A stretch of 64,000 nucleotides of DNA. It comes from Nitrosomonas sp. JL21. GTDB lineage: Bacteria > Pseudomonadota > Gammaproteobacteria > Burkholderiales > Nitrosomonadaceae. Shown here piece after piece: positions 18,938 to 27,673 of this stretch (the stretch's first letter is position 1; each line of letters opens with the position of its first letter). The stretch lies in the NCBI RefSeq assembly GCF_009833095.1, contig NZ_QRCB01000040.1, positions 1 through 64,000 of the forward strand, given 5' to 3'. The position numbers and the translations under genes were made by a program. The notes under the pieces are model-generated. The model searched no databases, was not told the DNA's origin, and saw only the letters and a program-made list of their open reading frames with translations.

Positions 18938-19237
18938 TGACCTGATTATTCAATAAATAACCTCATCTCAACACCACAACCAAAGTTCGGTTCCGTACAG
19001 ACGCCCTATTTATAAGACTTCATACTGCTTTGCAAGATGAGAAAGTAATTTGTTTATTTTTGATTCAGCAGGCACTTGCATCAGTGGGATGAGTGCGGGG
19101 ATGTTAACCGGCACAGCCAATCTCCATCGATCTGTTTCAAACAAATATATCAGCAGTACAAACACTATCGCAGCAGAGTTGATCGTAATAACCCTTAATT
19201 CACAACTCAACCGCTCAAACCCTACAAGGAGAATCAC
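18938..19237. other. intergenic stretch before the stress cluster
   Basis: 300 bp with no convincing gene. A plus-strand frame of about 60 codons covers 19050-19241 but runs into the csbD-like start. It probably carries the promoter of the co-directional genes that follow. Confidence 0.4.
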
Positions 19238-19438
19238 ATGAACTGGGACGAAATCGCAGGTAATTGGAAACAAATGACCGGAAATATTCAACAGCAATGG
19301 GGCAAATTAACCAATGATGATCTCGACGTCATCGACGGCCAACGTGAAGAACTCGTAGGCAAAGTACAGGCCCGCTACGGTATTTCCAAAGAAGAAGCGC
19401 AAAAACAAGTAGATGATTTCTTGAAAAGCTGCAGATGA
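19238..19438 (+). CDS. CsbD-family stress protein
   Basis: 66 aa. MNWDEIAGNWKQMTGNIQQQWG and LDVIDGQREELVGKVQARYG are the two CsbD motifs, and the length is standard. A strong AAGGAG site lies about 8 nt before the ATG. CsbD proteins are small cytosolic proteins induced by general stress (sigma-B in Bacillus, RpoS in E. coli YjbJ); molecular role unknown. It opens a run of stress-associated genes on the plus strand. Confidence 0.93.
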   Translation: MNWDEIAGNWKQMTGNIQQQWGKLTNDDLDVIDGQREELVGKVQARYGISKEEAQKQVDDFLKSCR

Positions 19439-19590
19439 TGAAAACTGCCGTCGAGCGTTGAGGACTGAAGTTCATTCTCATCAAGAAAATAATTTAACTT
19501 TTTGATTAAGTATAAAAAGCTTCGCCATTTCAGCGCAGGTTCATTGCATACCCATGAAGACTGAAGAAGCAAATACGGAAGGAAAATGGT

Positions 19591-20898
19591 ATGTCTAGCA
19601 ATAAAGATGCGTTACCTGTCAGTTATGCTCAGCCGGGACTGACGATTAATTGGGGTTCAATATTATCTGGCCTCGTTTTCATCCTTGCATTGGGATGGTT
19701 GCTGTTCACCCTGGGCTCGGCGATTGGACTCAGCATAGTAGATGTTCATGGTCTGCATGACGATGACGGATCGTCAAAAACCGCTGCATTGGGCACGGCA
19801 GCAACCGTGTGGATCTTGGCGACGGTCGTAGCCACCTATTTCTTAGGAGGATTTCTCGCCGGCAAGGTTTCGGGAAGAACGGACAAATCGACCGAACTCC
19901 TGCATGGCGTCCTCCTTTGGTCGTGCACGATCATCATAGGCATCATATTCAGCGCTATTGGCGTGTCAGGGATCATGAATTCTGCCGCTGGAGCCGCCAA
20001 ATCGGTTACCTCGACCGGCGCTCAAGCAGTGTCCATGATGGCAGGCGGAATGACTGGCGGTCACAAGGGCATTGACTCTTCGCAATTAGGGTCATTTTTG
20101 CACCCATTGACCGGTTCATTGAAACAAGACCTTAACAAGGCGCTCGAAAAAGCCAAACAAGCCGCAAAAGATTCCGAAGAAGATTCCGGCGCAAAAAACG
20201 GTACGCAAAGCAGGTCGAATGAATCAGGCCAACATCAATCCAAAGATCAGAATTCCTCTCAATCGTCAGCTTCCTATAAAGCAAGCAACGATGAGATCCA
20301 GTCTACATCCGCCAGCTCAGATGATGCTTCAAACAATCGCGATAATGGTGACAGCGATGATGAAAAATCTGCCAAAACCGATGACGATACCGATGACGAA
20401 GCTAGAGAAGGCCGCGAAGGCCAGTCGCCTGCTCGGGCCGAAAACTATTCACGAGAATCCAAGGAAGGCTCGACAGAAAAATCAGGTTCGCATTCAGCTT
20501 CCAAATCATATTCTCAATCAAGTCATCATTCCTCAAATGGGCGCTCAGTTGATCGCGCGATCAAAAAAATCGATCCTCAGGTTCTGATGGCTGTTGCGCT
20601 GGCGCTGATTCAAGGCGATGAAAAAAGAGCCAAGGGCATCATCACCAGTCATTTCGATATCGATGAAGCCGAAGTCGACAAACTGATCCAGGCTGCCCAA
20701 CAAAACTTCGAGCAAGCAACCGAGGAATTGGAGAAAAAAATGAACGAGGCGAAAGATTACGCTGCAGGTTTGCTGTGGATCATCTTTTTAAGCTATCTGA
20801 TTGGTCTGCTGGCTTGCATCTGCGGTGCGCAATTGGCTATGAGGTCGCCCAATCTGCTCGATGCCGCCGGCTCAACCTCTTCGGATAAAAAATACTAA
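19591..20898 (+). CDS. four-helix membrane protein with acidic/Ser-rich cytosolic linker
   Basis: 435 aa. Three hydrophobic helices at about residues 22-45, 69-92 and 107-130 (GSILSGLVFILALGWLLFTLG first), a low-complexity hydrophilic region about 190-320 rich in Ser, Asp, Lys and Asn, a conserved-looking helical part (VDRAIKKIDPQVLMAVALAL, then KRAKGIITSHFDIDEAEVDKLIQAAQ), and a final helix about 388-412 (IIFLSYLIGLLACICGAQLA). The N-terminal part resembles small YrzE/TIGR04086-type membrane modules. No enzymatic motif is visible. GGAAGG upstream of the ATG supports the start. The linker composition suggests a flexible scaffold. Function unknown; context is stress. Confidence 0.75.
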   Translation: MSSNKDALPVSYAQPGLTINWGSILSGLVFILALGWLLFTLGSAIGLSIVDVHGLHDDDGSSKTAALGTAATVWILATVVATYFLGGFLAGKVSGRTDKSTELLHGVLLWSCTIIIGIIFSAIGVSGIMNSAAGAAKSVTSTGAQAVSMMAGGMTGGHKGIDSSQLGSFLHPLTGSLKQDLNKALEKAKQAAKDSEEDSGAKNGTQSRSNESGQHQSKDQNSSQSSASYKASNDEIQSTSASSDDASNNRDNGDSDDEKSAKTDDDTDDEAREGREGQSPARAENYSRESKEGSTEKSGSHSASKSYSQSSHHSSNGRSVDRAIKKIDPQVLMAVALALIQGDEKRAKGIITSHFDIDEAEVDKLIQAAQQNFEQATEELEKKMNEAKDYAAGLLWIIFLSYLIGLLACICGAQLAMRSPNLLDAAGSTSSDKKY

Positions 20899-20954
20899 GC
20901 GCACTTTGGATTCAGGCACTAATAAACTGATGGATAACGTTTAAGGAAATCAAT

Positions 20955-21155
20955 ATGGCTATACAGTACAAAAACTACAGCATCCTTGTCAGTAGTGAAC
21001 TCGATAGCGTAAGCGGTGATTGGAACGGACGTTACCGCATCATGGATGACGAAGGCATCGTCGTGTATGAAAGCTTTTCTGATTCCGCGGGGAGTGAAGA
21101 AGAAGCGCTTGCAGACGCCGAAGAAGCGGCGTACGCCTGGGTAGATTATCAATAA
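20955..21155 (+). CDS. small conserved-looking acidic protein, unknown function
   Basis: 66 aa, with AAGGA about 9 nt upstream of the ATG. It reads as a single beta-rich domain (YSILVSSELDSVSGDWNGRYRIMDDEGIVVYES) followed by an acidic Ala-rich helix (GSEEEALADAEEAAYAWVD). This is like short single-domain stress proteins of unknown role. It has no signal peptide. The tight spacing to the next gene suggests cotranscription. Confidence 0.7.
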   Translation: MAIQYKNYSILVSSELDSVSGDWNGRYRIMDDEGIVVYESFSDSAGSEEEALADAEEAAYAWVDYQ

Positions 21156-21186
21156 CCTATCGTATCAATACACAATGGAGATACCT

Positions 21187-21471
21187 ATGAAAATTCGATC
21201 AATGATTTTAGGATCAGTCCTGGTTCTTTCTGTAAATTCTTTGAGCTGGGCGGGCATGTTCGACAAAGACGTGGAACTGTCATCGCTGCCGCCAAAAGTA
21301 CAGGACGCTATCAATCAGCACGCCCAAGGCGGAAAAATTGACAGCATTGAACAAGAAAAATCGGACGGAAAGCTCACCGTCTATGAAGTCGAAGTAAAGA
21401 AACCGGATGGCAAGGAATTCGAATTCAAAGTCGATGAAAACGGGACATTGATTTCACTCGATAAAGATTAA
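21187..21471 (+). CDS. secreted PepSY-like (BLIP-like) domain protein
   Basis: 94 aa from ATG 21187, chosen because GGAG lies 7 nt upstream. A signal peptide ends near NSLSWA. The mature domain has LPPKVQDAINQHAQGGKIDSIEQEK and TVYEVEVKKPDGKEFEFKVDENGTLIS, the helix plus four-strand pattern of PepSY-like/DUF2874 proteins, which act as periplasmic inhibitors or binders. Single domain, normal length. Confidence 0.82.
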   Translation: MKIRSMILGSVLVLSVNSLSWAGMFDKDVELSSLPPKVQDAINQHAQGGKIDSIEQEKSDGKLTVYEVEVKKPDGKEFEFKVDENGTLISLDKD

Positions 21472-21517
21472 CGAAAGGCAGAATACATTGCTGTGTTTTT
21501 AATCGTAAAAAGGAGAA

Positions 21518-21877
21518 ATGAAAATGAATACCACCAAAACCAATTCTTGGCAAAATCTTATGATATCCATCGGAATCCTCGGAATATTCTTATTGTCCAG
21601 CACCCCAATACTAGCGGCCCAGCCCCAGGGCAAGGAGATGAAAGATGAAGGTGTAGGTATAGGCAAAGCGGATCAGGCACAAGGTGAAAATAAGACACTC
21701 GGCAATACGGAAGGAGGAACTGATCCATCGGGACCACGGGATCGAGATCCCGGCGAGATTAAAACGTTATCCGACCGAGCCCAAAATGATGAAGCCACCA
21801 ATGCATCATCTCCGGGTAACAGCGACAAAACCGAGAAACAAATTCCAAATGCATATTCAGGTGCAAAAAAACAATAA
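21518..21877 (+). CDS. secreted low-complexity hydrophilic protein
   Basis: 119 aa, with AGGAG just before ATG 21518 (an ATG at 21524 is also possible). A signal peptide of about 33 aa is followed by a mature part lacking hydrophobic residues (GIGKADQAQGENKTLGNTEG, PSGPRDRDPGEIKTLSD), rich in Gly, Asp, Lys, Asn and Ser. It is predicted to be disordered, like hydrophilins linked to desiccation or osmotic stress; that is an inference from composition and neighbours. Confidence 0.65.
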   Translation: MKMNTTKTNSWQNLMISIGILGIFLLSSTPILAAQPQGKEMKDEGVGIGKADQAQGENKTLGNTEGGTDPSGPRDRDPGEIKTLSDRAQNDEATNASSPGNSDKTEKQIPNAYSGAKKQ

Positions 21878-21958
21878 CACCCTTTCCGATTTCACTGCTG
21901 ATGCCGGTCTGCTAAATTGGGCCGGCATCAAATGAATTTACTCAGAGGAGCAAAAACA

Positions 21959-22282
21959 ATGAACATCATGTTATGGGGCATACTGGCGTTGACCGTTTTG
22001 ACCGCCAATGCGGTAGCAGGTACTCGCAGCCATCTGGACCAAGCCATGCAATATTCTGAAGCAGCGTTATATGCACGGGATGGAAAAACGCTTATCGAAA
22101 AAGCCGAAGAAGCAAAACAACAAGCATCATTGGCAAGCGCTGAAAAAGTGGATGGCAAACATCGGGAACAGGGCCTGCAATGTCTGGACAACGCCATCAA
22201 AGAGGCCAAGGCCGGTAATGTCGAAGCGGCACGCACAGCATCCAAAGATGCGCTTGATCATTTCACGCGAGCAGCTCAATAA
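21959..22282 (+). CDS. SmbP-like periplasmic helical protein
   Basis: 107 aa from ATG 21959, with CAGAGGAG 8 nt upstream. Signal peptide ends near NAVAG. The mature part has the heptad-like helical pattern of the small metal-binding protein SmbP of Nitrosomonas europaea: HLDQAMQYSEAALYARDGK, KAEEAKQQASLASAEK, HREQGLQCLDNAIKEAKAGN, AARTASKDALDHFTRA. SmbP is very rich in His for copper and other metals. Here only a few His remain and one Cys is present. The fold is probably the same four-helix arrangement, but metal binding is likely weak or changed. Confidence 0.75.
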   Translation: MNIMLWGILALTVLTANAVAGTRSHLDQAMQYSEAALYARDGKTLIEKAEEAKQQASLASAEKVDGKHREQGLQCLDNAIKEAKAGNVEAARTASKDALDHFTRAAQ

Positions 22283-22342
22283 AAGGCTGCATTGCACGTA
22301 TGAGCTCGAACTAGCCGGTAAATTTTGTATAAGGAGAATGGA

Positions 22343-22516
22343 ATGTTTTATTGGGCATTCATATTTTTGATCATTGGGCTCGTGGCCGGGGCGCTAGGCT
22401 TGACGGGCGTGGCCGGAACCGCAACTGAAATTGCCTGGATCGCTTTCTGGTTGGGGTTGGTAATGGGCATCTTTTTTTTCTTTGTCGCACGACGATCACC
22501 CCCGCACGAATCATAA
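22343..22516 (+). CDS. DUF1328-family small membrane protein
   Basis: 57 aa from ATG 22343, with AAGGAGAATGG just upstream. MFYWAFIFLIIGLVAGALGL and GVAGTATEIAWIAFWLGLV are the two helices of the DUF1328/YtjA family. These proteins sit in the inner membrane and are often found beside CsbD, BON and other stress genes. Molecular function unknown. Confidence 0.9.
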   Translation: MFYWAFIFLIIGLVAGALGLTGVAGTATEIAWIAFWLGLVMGIFFFFVARRSPPHES

Positions 22517-22655
22517 GCAAACCGGCAATTCAGATTAGCCGGGGGTCATTCTTGAAGATGTCGAGGTCGCGGCATCGTTCTTCGCGCATCCTGGTTTTAC
22601 GACGAATCTGACTTCTCGGTTCGGAGTCATTGCTGACGATCGATAGCCATGTGTT

Positions 22656-24635
22656 ATGAAGATTCTCAAATTTATCGTAATTATTTTGATGATCGGCACG
22701 CTCATACTGATCGGCGGCCATTATCTGCTCACATCCAAATGGTCGCGCGATCTGCTGGCCCAGCAAATCAGCGAGCGCATCGACCGCACACTGACTATAA
22801 ACGGCGATTTGACGATCGATTGGTCCATGGTTCCGCGCATCCGGATCCAGCGCATCACGTTGGCCAATGTGCCGTCCAGCCCATCGCCCTATATGGCGGA
22901 AATCGATGAACTGGGAATGAGTCTTGATGTGCTGGAGATTTTGAAGGGCCATATCGTTATTGCTGATATTGCGCTCATCCATCCCAAACTGGTGTTGGAG
23001 AAATATTCCGCTACGGAAAACAACTGGACCTTTCCGTTCATGAATCAAGAATTCGAAAAAGACATCATGCCGGTAGACGTTGAGCGTTTAAGAATCGAGC
23101 AAGGTACGGCGCTGTTCAAAGATGAAAAAGATACCGCGATAGAAGCTCGTATCGACACTCGAGAAACATTACAACATGGTGCCGACAATCTTCATGTCAA
23201 AGCGACTGGAACCATCAAAGGGGATCAATTCAATCTAACCATTAACTCGGGCCCTTTAGTAGCATTGAGAGAAGCCAAACAAGAATTCCCGCTCTCGGCC
23301 GCCTTACAGGCAGGCAGCACAATCATTAAAGCGGCGGGTACCGCACGCCAGCCGTTGAAATTGAAGGACATGAATCTGGAATTCTCGGTGCGCGGATCCA
23401 ACCCCGCTCATTTATCCAAGATCAGCGGAATCCCGTTACCTAACCTGCCGCCTTATCACATGAAGGGTAATGTCAGCGATCGGGAAAAAGAATGGGAAAT
23501 CAAAAATCTCATCGGAAAAATTGGCGACAGCGATCTGAAGGGCAAAATCAGTATTGATTTATCGGGAACACAACCTTTCGTAAAAGCCGATCTCCTGTCA
23601 AAAAAAATCGATCTGGATGATTTCGGGCCGATGCTTGGCATTGCGCCGGATACTGGCCCCGGAGAAACGGCATCTGCCGCTCAAAAGCGTGAAGCCAAGA
23701 AACAAGCAGTCAGCGAATTCTCGTTGCCGACCAAACCCATTGATTTCAAAAAACTGGAAAATATTCACGTTGATATCAAGCTTACCAGTTCGGCCATTCA
23801 AACAGATTTGCCGATCGATAACCTCACGACGCACTTGATCGTCCAAAATGGCCGTTTAACGCTTTCACCACTGGATTTTGGCGTGGCTCACGGCAAAGTC
23901 ATTTCTCGTGTCGAGATCGATGCGAACGCCAAACCCGTACAAACTAAAATCGACACCGAAATACACCACCTCCGCCTGAAAGAAATACTGAAGCGCTGGG
24001 ACATTTCATCCGAGAGCGCAGGAATCATTGGGGGCAAAGCGATTTATTGGCTGAAAGGAAATTCACTCGCAGACATGTTTTCCTCCGCCGATGGCGGCAT
24101 GCTAATGCTGATGACAGGCGGCAAATTGGACGACCTGCTGGTGGAGCTTTCCGGATTGGACTTGGGCGAAGCACTGGTAGCCTTGTTCGACAAGGAAAGC
24201 AATACCGAAATCAATTGTGCTTTTCTGGATCTTCCCACCAAGAATGGCCTCATCACGATCAGTAAATTGATCATCGATACCGACGATACGATTTTCCTGG
24301 GATCGGGTTCAATCAATCTCAAGCAGGAACAACTCGATATGGTCATCGATCCTCATCCTAAAGATTTAAGCGTATTTTCTGCACGCGCGCCACTACACAT
24401 CGAAGGCACCTTCAAGAAACCCACCTTCACGCCTGGCGCCACCGCCCTCATACGCGGCGCAGTTTCTCTGGCGTTATTACCTTCCGCTCCCGTGGTTAGT
24501 CTGTATGCGCTGATGCAGAAAGAAAATGACGGTAAACGTCCCATCAATGCCCATTGCGCTACGCTGGAAAAACATGTGAAGAAGGATACAGCTCAAGAAA
24601 ATAAAGAAAAAAATAAAAAGGAAACTAAAAAATGA
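22656..24635 (+). CDS. AsmA-family envelope protein
   Basis: 659 aa. One N-terminal transmembrane helix (residues about 5-25), then the AsmA start (LLAQQISERIDRTLTINGDL, WSMVPRIRIQRITLANVPSS) and a long repeating beta-rich periplasmic region. The C-terminal AsmA domain is seen in the GKAIYWLKGNSLADMFSSADG and GLITISKLIIDTDDTIFLGSG region, and a Lys/Glu-rich tail ends the protein. AsmA/TamB-type proteins form hydrophobic grooves for phospholipid transport across the periplasm. It overlaps the following BON lipoprotein by 4 nt (ATGA), so the two are translationally coupled. Confidence 0.9.
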   Translation: MKILKFIVIILMIGTLILIGGHYLLTSKWSRDLLAQQISERIDRTLTINGDLTIDWSMVPRIRIQRITLANVPSSPSPYMAEIDELGMSLDVLEILKGHIVIADIALIHPKLVLEKYSATENNWTFPFMNQEFEKDIMPVDVERLRIEQGTALFKDEKDTAIEARIDTRETLQHGADNLHVKATGTIKGDQFNLTINSGPLVALREAKQEFPLSAALQAGSTIIKAAGTARQPLKLKDMNLEFSVRGSNPAHLSKISGIPLPNLPPYHMKGNVSDREKEWEIKNLIGKIGDSDLKGKISIDLSGTQPFVKADLLSKKIDLDDFGPMLGIAPDTGPGETASAAQKREAKKQAVSEFSLPTKPIDFKKLENIHVDIKLTSSAIQTDLPIDNLTTHLIVQNGRLTLSPLDFGVAHGKVISRVEIDANAKPVQTKIDTEIHHLRLKEILKRWDISSESAGIIGGKAIYWLKGNSLADMFSSADGGMLMLMTGGKLDDLLVELSGLDLGEALVALFDKESNTEINCAFLDLPTKNGLITISKLIIDTDDTIFLGSGSINLKQEQLDMVIDPHPKDLSVFSARAPLHIEGTFKKPTFTPGATALIRGAVSLALLPSAPVVSLYALMQKENDGKRPINAHCATLEKHVKKDTAQENKEKNKKETKK

Positions 24636-24937
24636 AGAATCATCGATTGATCATTAACTTTTTAATTCCAGTCGTATTCCTGGTGGCGTGCTCTTCCTCG
24701 TCTCCTTTCCGTCAGAAAGAAGAATCAGACCCGGACTCGGTGCTGGCGATGAATATCCGCGCCAAGCTCATCGAAAATAAGAATTTGAATGCCGCAGCCA
24801 TTCAAGTCAAAGCTACGGATGGCCTAATCGTACTGAGCGGTTTCGTTGACAATGAACAACAACGCAAACTCGCCTCGACCATCACCCAGCAGAACCCTGA
24901 TGTAAAGAAGGTCGACAATAAAATCGTCGTCAAGTGA
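24632..24937 (+). CDS. BON-domain lipoprotein
   Basis: 101 aa. Signal and lipobox LVACS near residue 20. Then one BON domain: MNIRAKLIENKNLNAAAIQVKA, GLIVLSGFVDNEQQRKLAS and VKKVDNKIVV. BON lipoproteins such as OsmY and DolP bind anionic phospholipid at the outer membrane and support barrier integrity. Its coupling to the AsmA gene fits a joint role in envelope lipid homeostasis. Confidence 0.92.
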   Translation: MKNHRLIINFLIPVVFLVACSSSSPFRQKEESDPDSVLAMNIRAKLIENKNLNAAAIQVKATDGLIVLSGFVDNEQQRKLASTITQQNPDVKKVDNKIVVK

Positions 24938-25002
24938 TGGGTTATGACGAGATGATCACGCCCTTGCCATCCATCTTCTAAATTGAGAAAGGATATCGTG
25001 CC

Positions 25003-25866
25003 ATGGAAAAGAACCCCAAAAAGCAAGTCCGCCCTCAACAACATCAGAGCCGGCCTGGTTCGGAAGATGAACTCAATCCACCTGCCGAGACCAAACCCAA
25101 ACACTACGCCCCATCAGGAAAACTCGCCGGTAAAGTATGCTTGATCACCGGCGGCGATAGCGGTATCGGTAAAGCAGCATCGCTTTTGTTTGCCAAGGAA
25201 GGCGCCGACATTGCCATTGCCTATTTAAGCGAGACCGACGATGCTGCGAAGACCAAACAAGAAATCGAAGCATTTGGAAAGTCCTGTCTGCTGATCAAAG
25301 CAGACCTGAGTGAAGAAGCAAACTGTAAGACTGCCATCGAGAAAACCATCGAGCACTTCGGTCAGTTGGACATTCTCATCAATAACGCCGCGCTGCATTG
25401 GGAAGCCGAGTCGCTCTCGGATATCTCGACCGAGCAATTGATGACTACCTTCAGCTCGAATTTCTTCTCCTGCTTCTGGCTCTCCAAATACGCCCTGCCT
25501 CATTTAAAAAAAGGCAGTTGCATCATTAACACCACTTCCGTGACCGCTTATCGCGGCAGTCCTCATTTGATCGATTATTCATCGACCAAAGGCGCCATTG
25601 TCACATTCACCCGCAGTCTGGCGCTCAATCTGATCGATAAGGGCATACGCGTCAACGCAGTCGCCCCCGGCCCAATCTGGACGCCGTTGATTGCCTCATC
25701 GTTCGATCCGGAAAAAGTAGCGGCCTTTGGCAGCGATTCGCCGATGAAACGGGCTGGCATGCCCAATGAAGTGGCCCCGTGCTTTTTGTTCCTGGCTTCT
25801 GAAGATGCCAGCTATATGACAGGCCAAGTATTGCACCCGAACGGCGGGGAAGTCATCAATGGTTAA
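25003..25866 (+). CDS. short-chain dehydrogenase/reductase (YghA/GsiB-cluster type)
   Basis: 287 aa. A hydrophilic N-terminal extension of about 40 aa (KKQVRPQQHQSRPGSEDEL) is typical of the stress-linked SDR subgroup (E. coli YghA, Bacillus YdaD/YhdF). The NAD(P) site ITGGDSGIGKA, NNAA, the Ser of TTSVTAYRG and the catalytic YSSTK are intact. Substrate unknown; related enzymes act on aldehydes or sugars. AAAGG lies upstream of the ATG. It ends the plus-strand stress run and is followed by a small hairpin with T-run. Confidence 0.9.
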   Translation: MEKNPKKQVRPQQHQSRPGSEDELNPPAETKPKHYAPSGKLAGKVCLITGGDSGIGKAASLLFAKEGADIAIAYLSETDDAAKTKQEIEAFGKSCLLIKADLSEEANCKTAIEKTIEHFGQLDILINNAALHWEAESLSDISTEQLMTTFSSNFFSCFWLSKYALPHLKKGSCIINTTSVTAYRGSPHLIDYSSTKGAIVTFTRSLALNLIDKGIRVNAVAPGPIWTPLIASSFDPEKVAAFGSDSPMKRAGMPNEVAPCFLFLASEDASYMTGQVLHPNGGEVING

Positions 25867-26194
25867 ATGGACAGAAAAACTTCCTGCGGAGTGCAGAACC
25901 AGAGGTCAACACCCTCTTTTTTATTAACCTAATTGGTACACTCTTCGCGCGCTATTTGGTACCTTTTTACTCCGCCATTGACACTTTGGACTTTCCGATG
26001 CTCGTAATGCCGGAATTCCAGCACTTCCACGAAAATGTATGCATTTGCAGTATTGTCCCCGCAGAGTGATTTTCTTAGCATGATCCATGCGAAGATCAAT
26101 GAAATAGTGGTCAATCATTCGATTCGATTTTCATTGGCGTTACCGCAGCAGAAGTCATCATGTCTGAATGATCATTAAAAATGAGGAAATTATC
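25867..26194. other. intergenic stretch behind the SDR gene
   Basis: 328 bp. Apart from the short terminator-like hairpin near 25901-25922 I see nothing supported. Overlapping short minus-strand frames of about 60 codons look like chance. Confidence 0.4.
25901..25922 (+). terminator. probable terminator of the stress cluster
   Basis: AGAGG and CCTCT pair around a 7-nt loop and are followed by five T, 35 nt after the SDR stop. The stem is short, so efficiency is doubtful. Confidence 0.45.
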
Positions 26195-27559
26195 ATGAAT
26201 AATATCAAGAAAGGATTTACCGCAACTGTCATGGCAGCAATGGCAATATGCCTTTTCCCGTTTCAAATGGCGCTGGCAGACCCGGGCAGTGAAATGGGGT
26301 GTATTGCCAGGGAGCAAGGTTCGAAGAGATTCGTCAGAAGTGATCAACTCGACCGGAAAAACATCATGGAATCAATGCAAGCGCAACGGCTGCAAGGTGC
26401 CAGAACGGCCGATCCGTGCCTAAGTGGACAACTAAAAAATATTCCTGCCGCAGCCTATGCCAAACTGGCCGAAAAGTATCCTGATAAATACCAACCGCTG
26501 GAAGAGCCAGGCAAAATAGGCTCATCCCTTGAAAAAAGCGCTGGCGGCTCTGCAAAACATAAAGCACCTCAGTATAGCTATAATGGATTTTTGCAAGCAA
26601 TGCCGCCCGAAATATTGCTCTTTGCCCCTGTTTCGTTAAAAAATGATGACAGGGTATATGGTATAGCTTTTACCGAATTCTTTGATGGCCCACCTTTTTT
26701 TACAGCCTACGCTGCGGTGTTCAAAGACGAGGCTGTGACTATCCTAAAAAACTCGAAAGGATTTAACGTCAATGTAGCTAATGCACGCGGTACGCTCGGT
26801 GGCTACATTATCACTGATTCTGAGAATTTCTTTACTCAGGCCGCCTTGTTTTATGGTAAAAAAATTCACCTGATTCCACGCTTGCCTGGTGAAATCTCCA
26901 GCCAGGTGATTCTCCTCAATGACCCGGGTGTTGCAATCATTTCTTCTTTGGATGAAAACTTCAATGAAAGGCTGGCACTCTACAAAAACGGTCGCGTCAC
27001 TCTACTGGATTTTGGGCCGGATATCCCGCCTGTTTCTGTTAGTGGTATGAACAATCAAGGGATTATTGTCGGCATTACCTCTATCGATGGTCGTGTTGAT
27101 CGCGGCATTCGTTTCGATCCACGCACCAAAGTGGTTACAATACTCGAGCCGCAGCCTACAGAGCCGCATTCCTGGGCGGTGGGAATCAACAACCGAGGGG
27201 ATGTGCTGGGATATTCTTTCATTGGCGGAGGCATCGAACGCATCGGCGTCTGGGATGCAAAAGGGAAATTCCATACCTATTTTGTCGAAGGAACCCCCGA
27301 ATTCCCCACTATCAGCAATCGATTGAAGTTCAACGACAACAACACAATCGTGATTACGCTGGTAACAAATCCACCTAACGAGCGCGATAATAGCTATCTT
27401 GTGCCCAAACCGGGTGTACGGTTGAATATAGCCGATTTGGTAACCGGTATGCCTCCCGATCTTTCTTTCCCCTTTTCCTTCCTTCAAGGTATAAACAACC
27501 ATGGAAATATACTTAGTTTTGAATTCTTGCTGGAACGTATAGGCCAGGGACACCATTAA
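26195..27559 (+). CDS. secreted HAF-repeat-like protein
   Basis: 454 aa from ATG 26195; GAGG lies about 10 nt upstream, and an earlier in-frame ATG at 26168 has no signal context. A signal peptide ends at about MALA-D. The C-terminal two thirds contain repeated MNNQGIIVG, INNRGDVLGYS and INNHGNILS units, the N-N-x-G-x-(I/V)-(V/L)-G signature of HAF-type extracellular repeats, which form propeller-like folds. The N-terminal 130 aa are unique. No catalytic motif. Probably exported by Sec; role unknown. Confidence 0.7.
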   Translation: MNNIKKGFTATVMAAMAICLFPFQMALADPGSEMGCIAREQGSKRFVRSDQLDRKNIMESMQAQRLQGARTADPCLSGQLKNIPAAAYAKLAEKYPDKYQPLEEPGKIGSSLEKSAGGSAKHKAPQYSYNGFLQAMPPEILLFAPVSLKNDDRVYGIAFTEFFDGPPFFTAYAAVFKDEAVTILKNSKGFNVNVANARGTLGGYIITDSENFFTQAALFYGKKIHLIPRLPGEISSQVILLNDPGVAIISSLDENFNERLALYKNGRVTLLDFGPDIPPVSVSGMNNQGIIVGITSIDGRVDRGIRFDPRTKVVTILEPQPTEPHSWAVGINNRGDVLGYSFIGGGIERIGVWDAKGKFHTYFVEGTPEFPTISNRLKFNDNNTIVITLVTNPPNERDNSYLVPKPGVRLNIADLVTGMPPDLSFPFSFLQGINNHGNILSFEFLLERIGQGHH

Positions 27560-27589
27560 CATTTGAAATTCAATTCGCAGATCATGAGA

Positions 27590-27625
27590 AAAAACAAGCA
27601 GTGCGGGCAAAACCGGCACTGCTTG
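27590..27625 (-). terminator. terminator of the HTH gene
   Basis: On the minus strand CAAGCAGTGC and GCACTGCTTG form a 10-bp stem, extended by CGG/CCG-like pairs, followed by TTTTTT. It lies 49 nt beyond the HTH stop, and on the plus strand it also closes the HAF-like gene. Confidence 0.8.
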
Positions 27626-27673
27626 TAGTCATTCATTATCCTTTCGCATTTTGGATTCCTTTATCTGGACTTA

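Noticed and set aside
22530-23048. 172-codon minus frame
   Set aside because: Antisense to the AsmA gene; no family match and no ribosome site.
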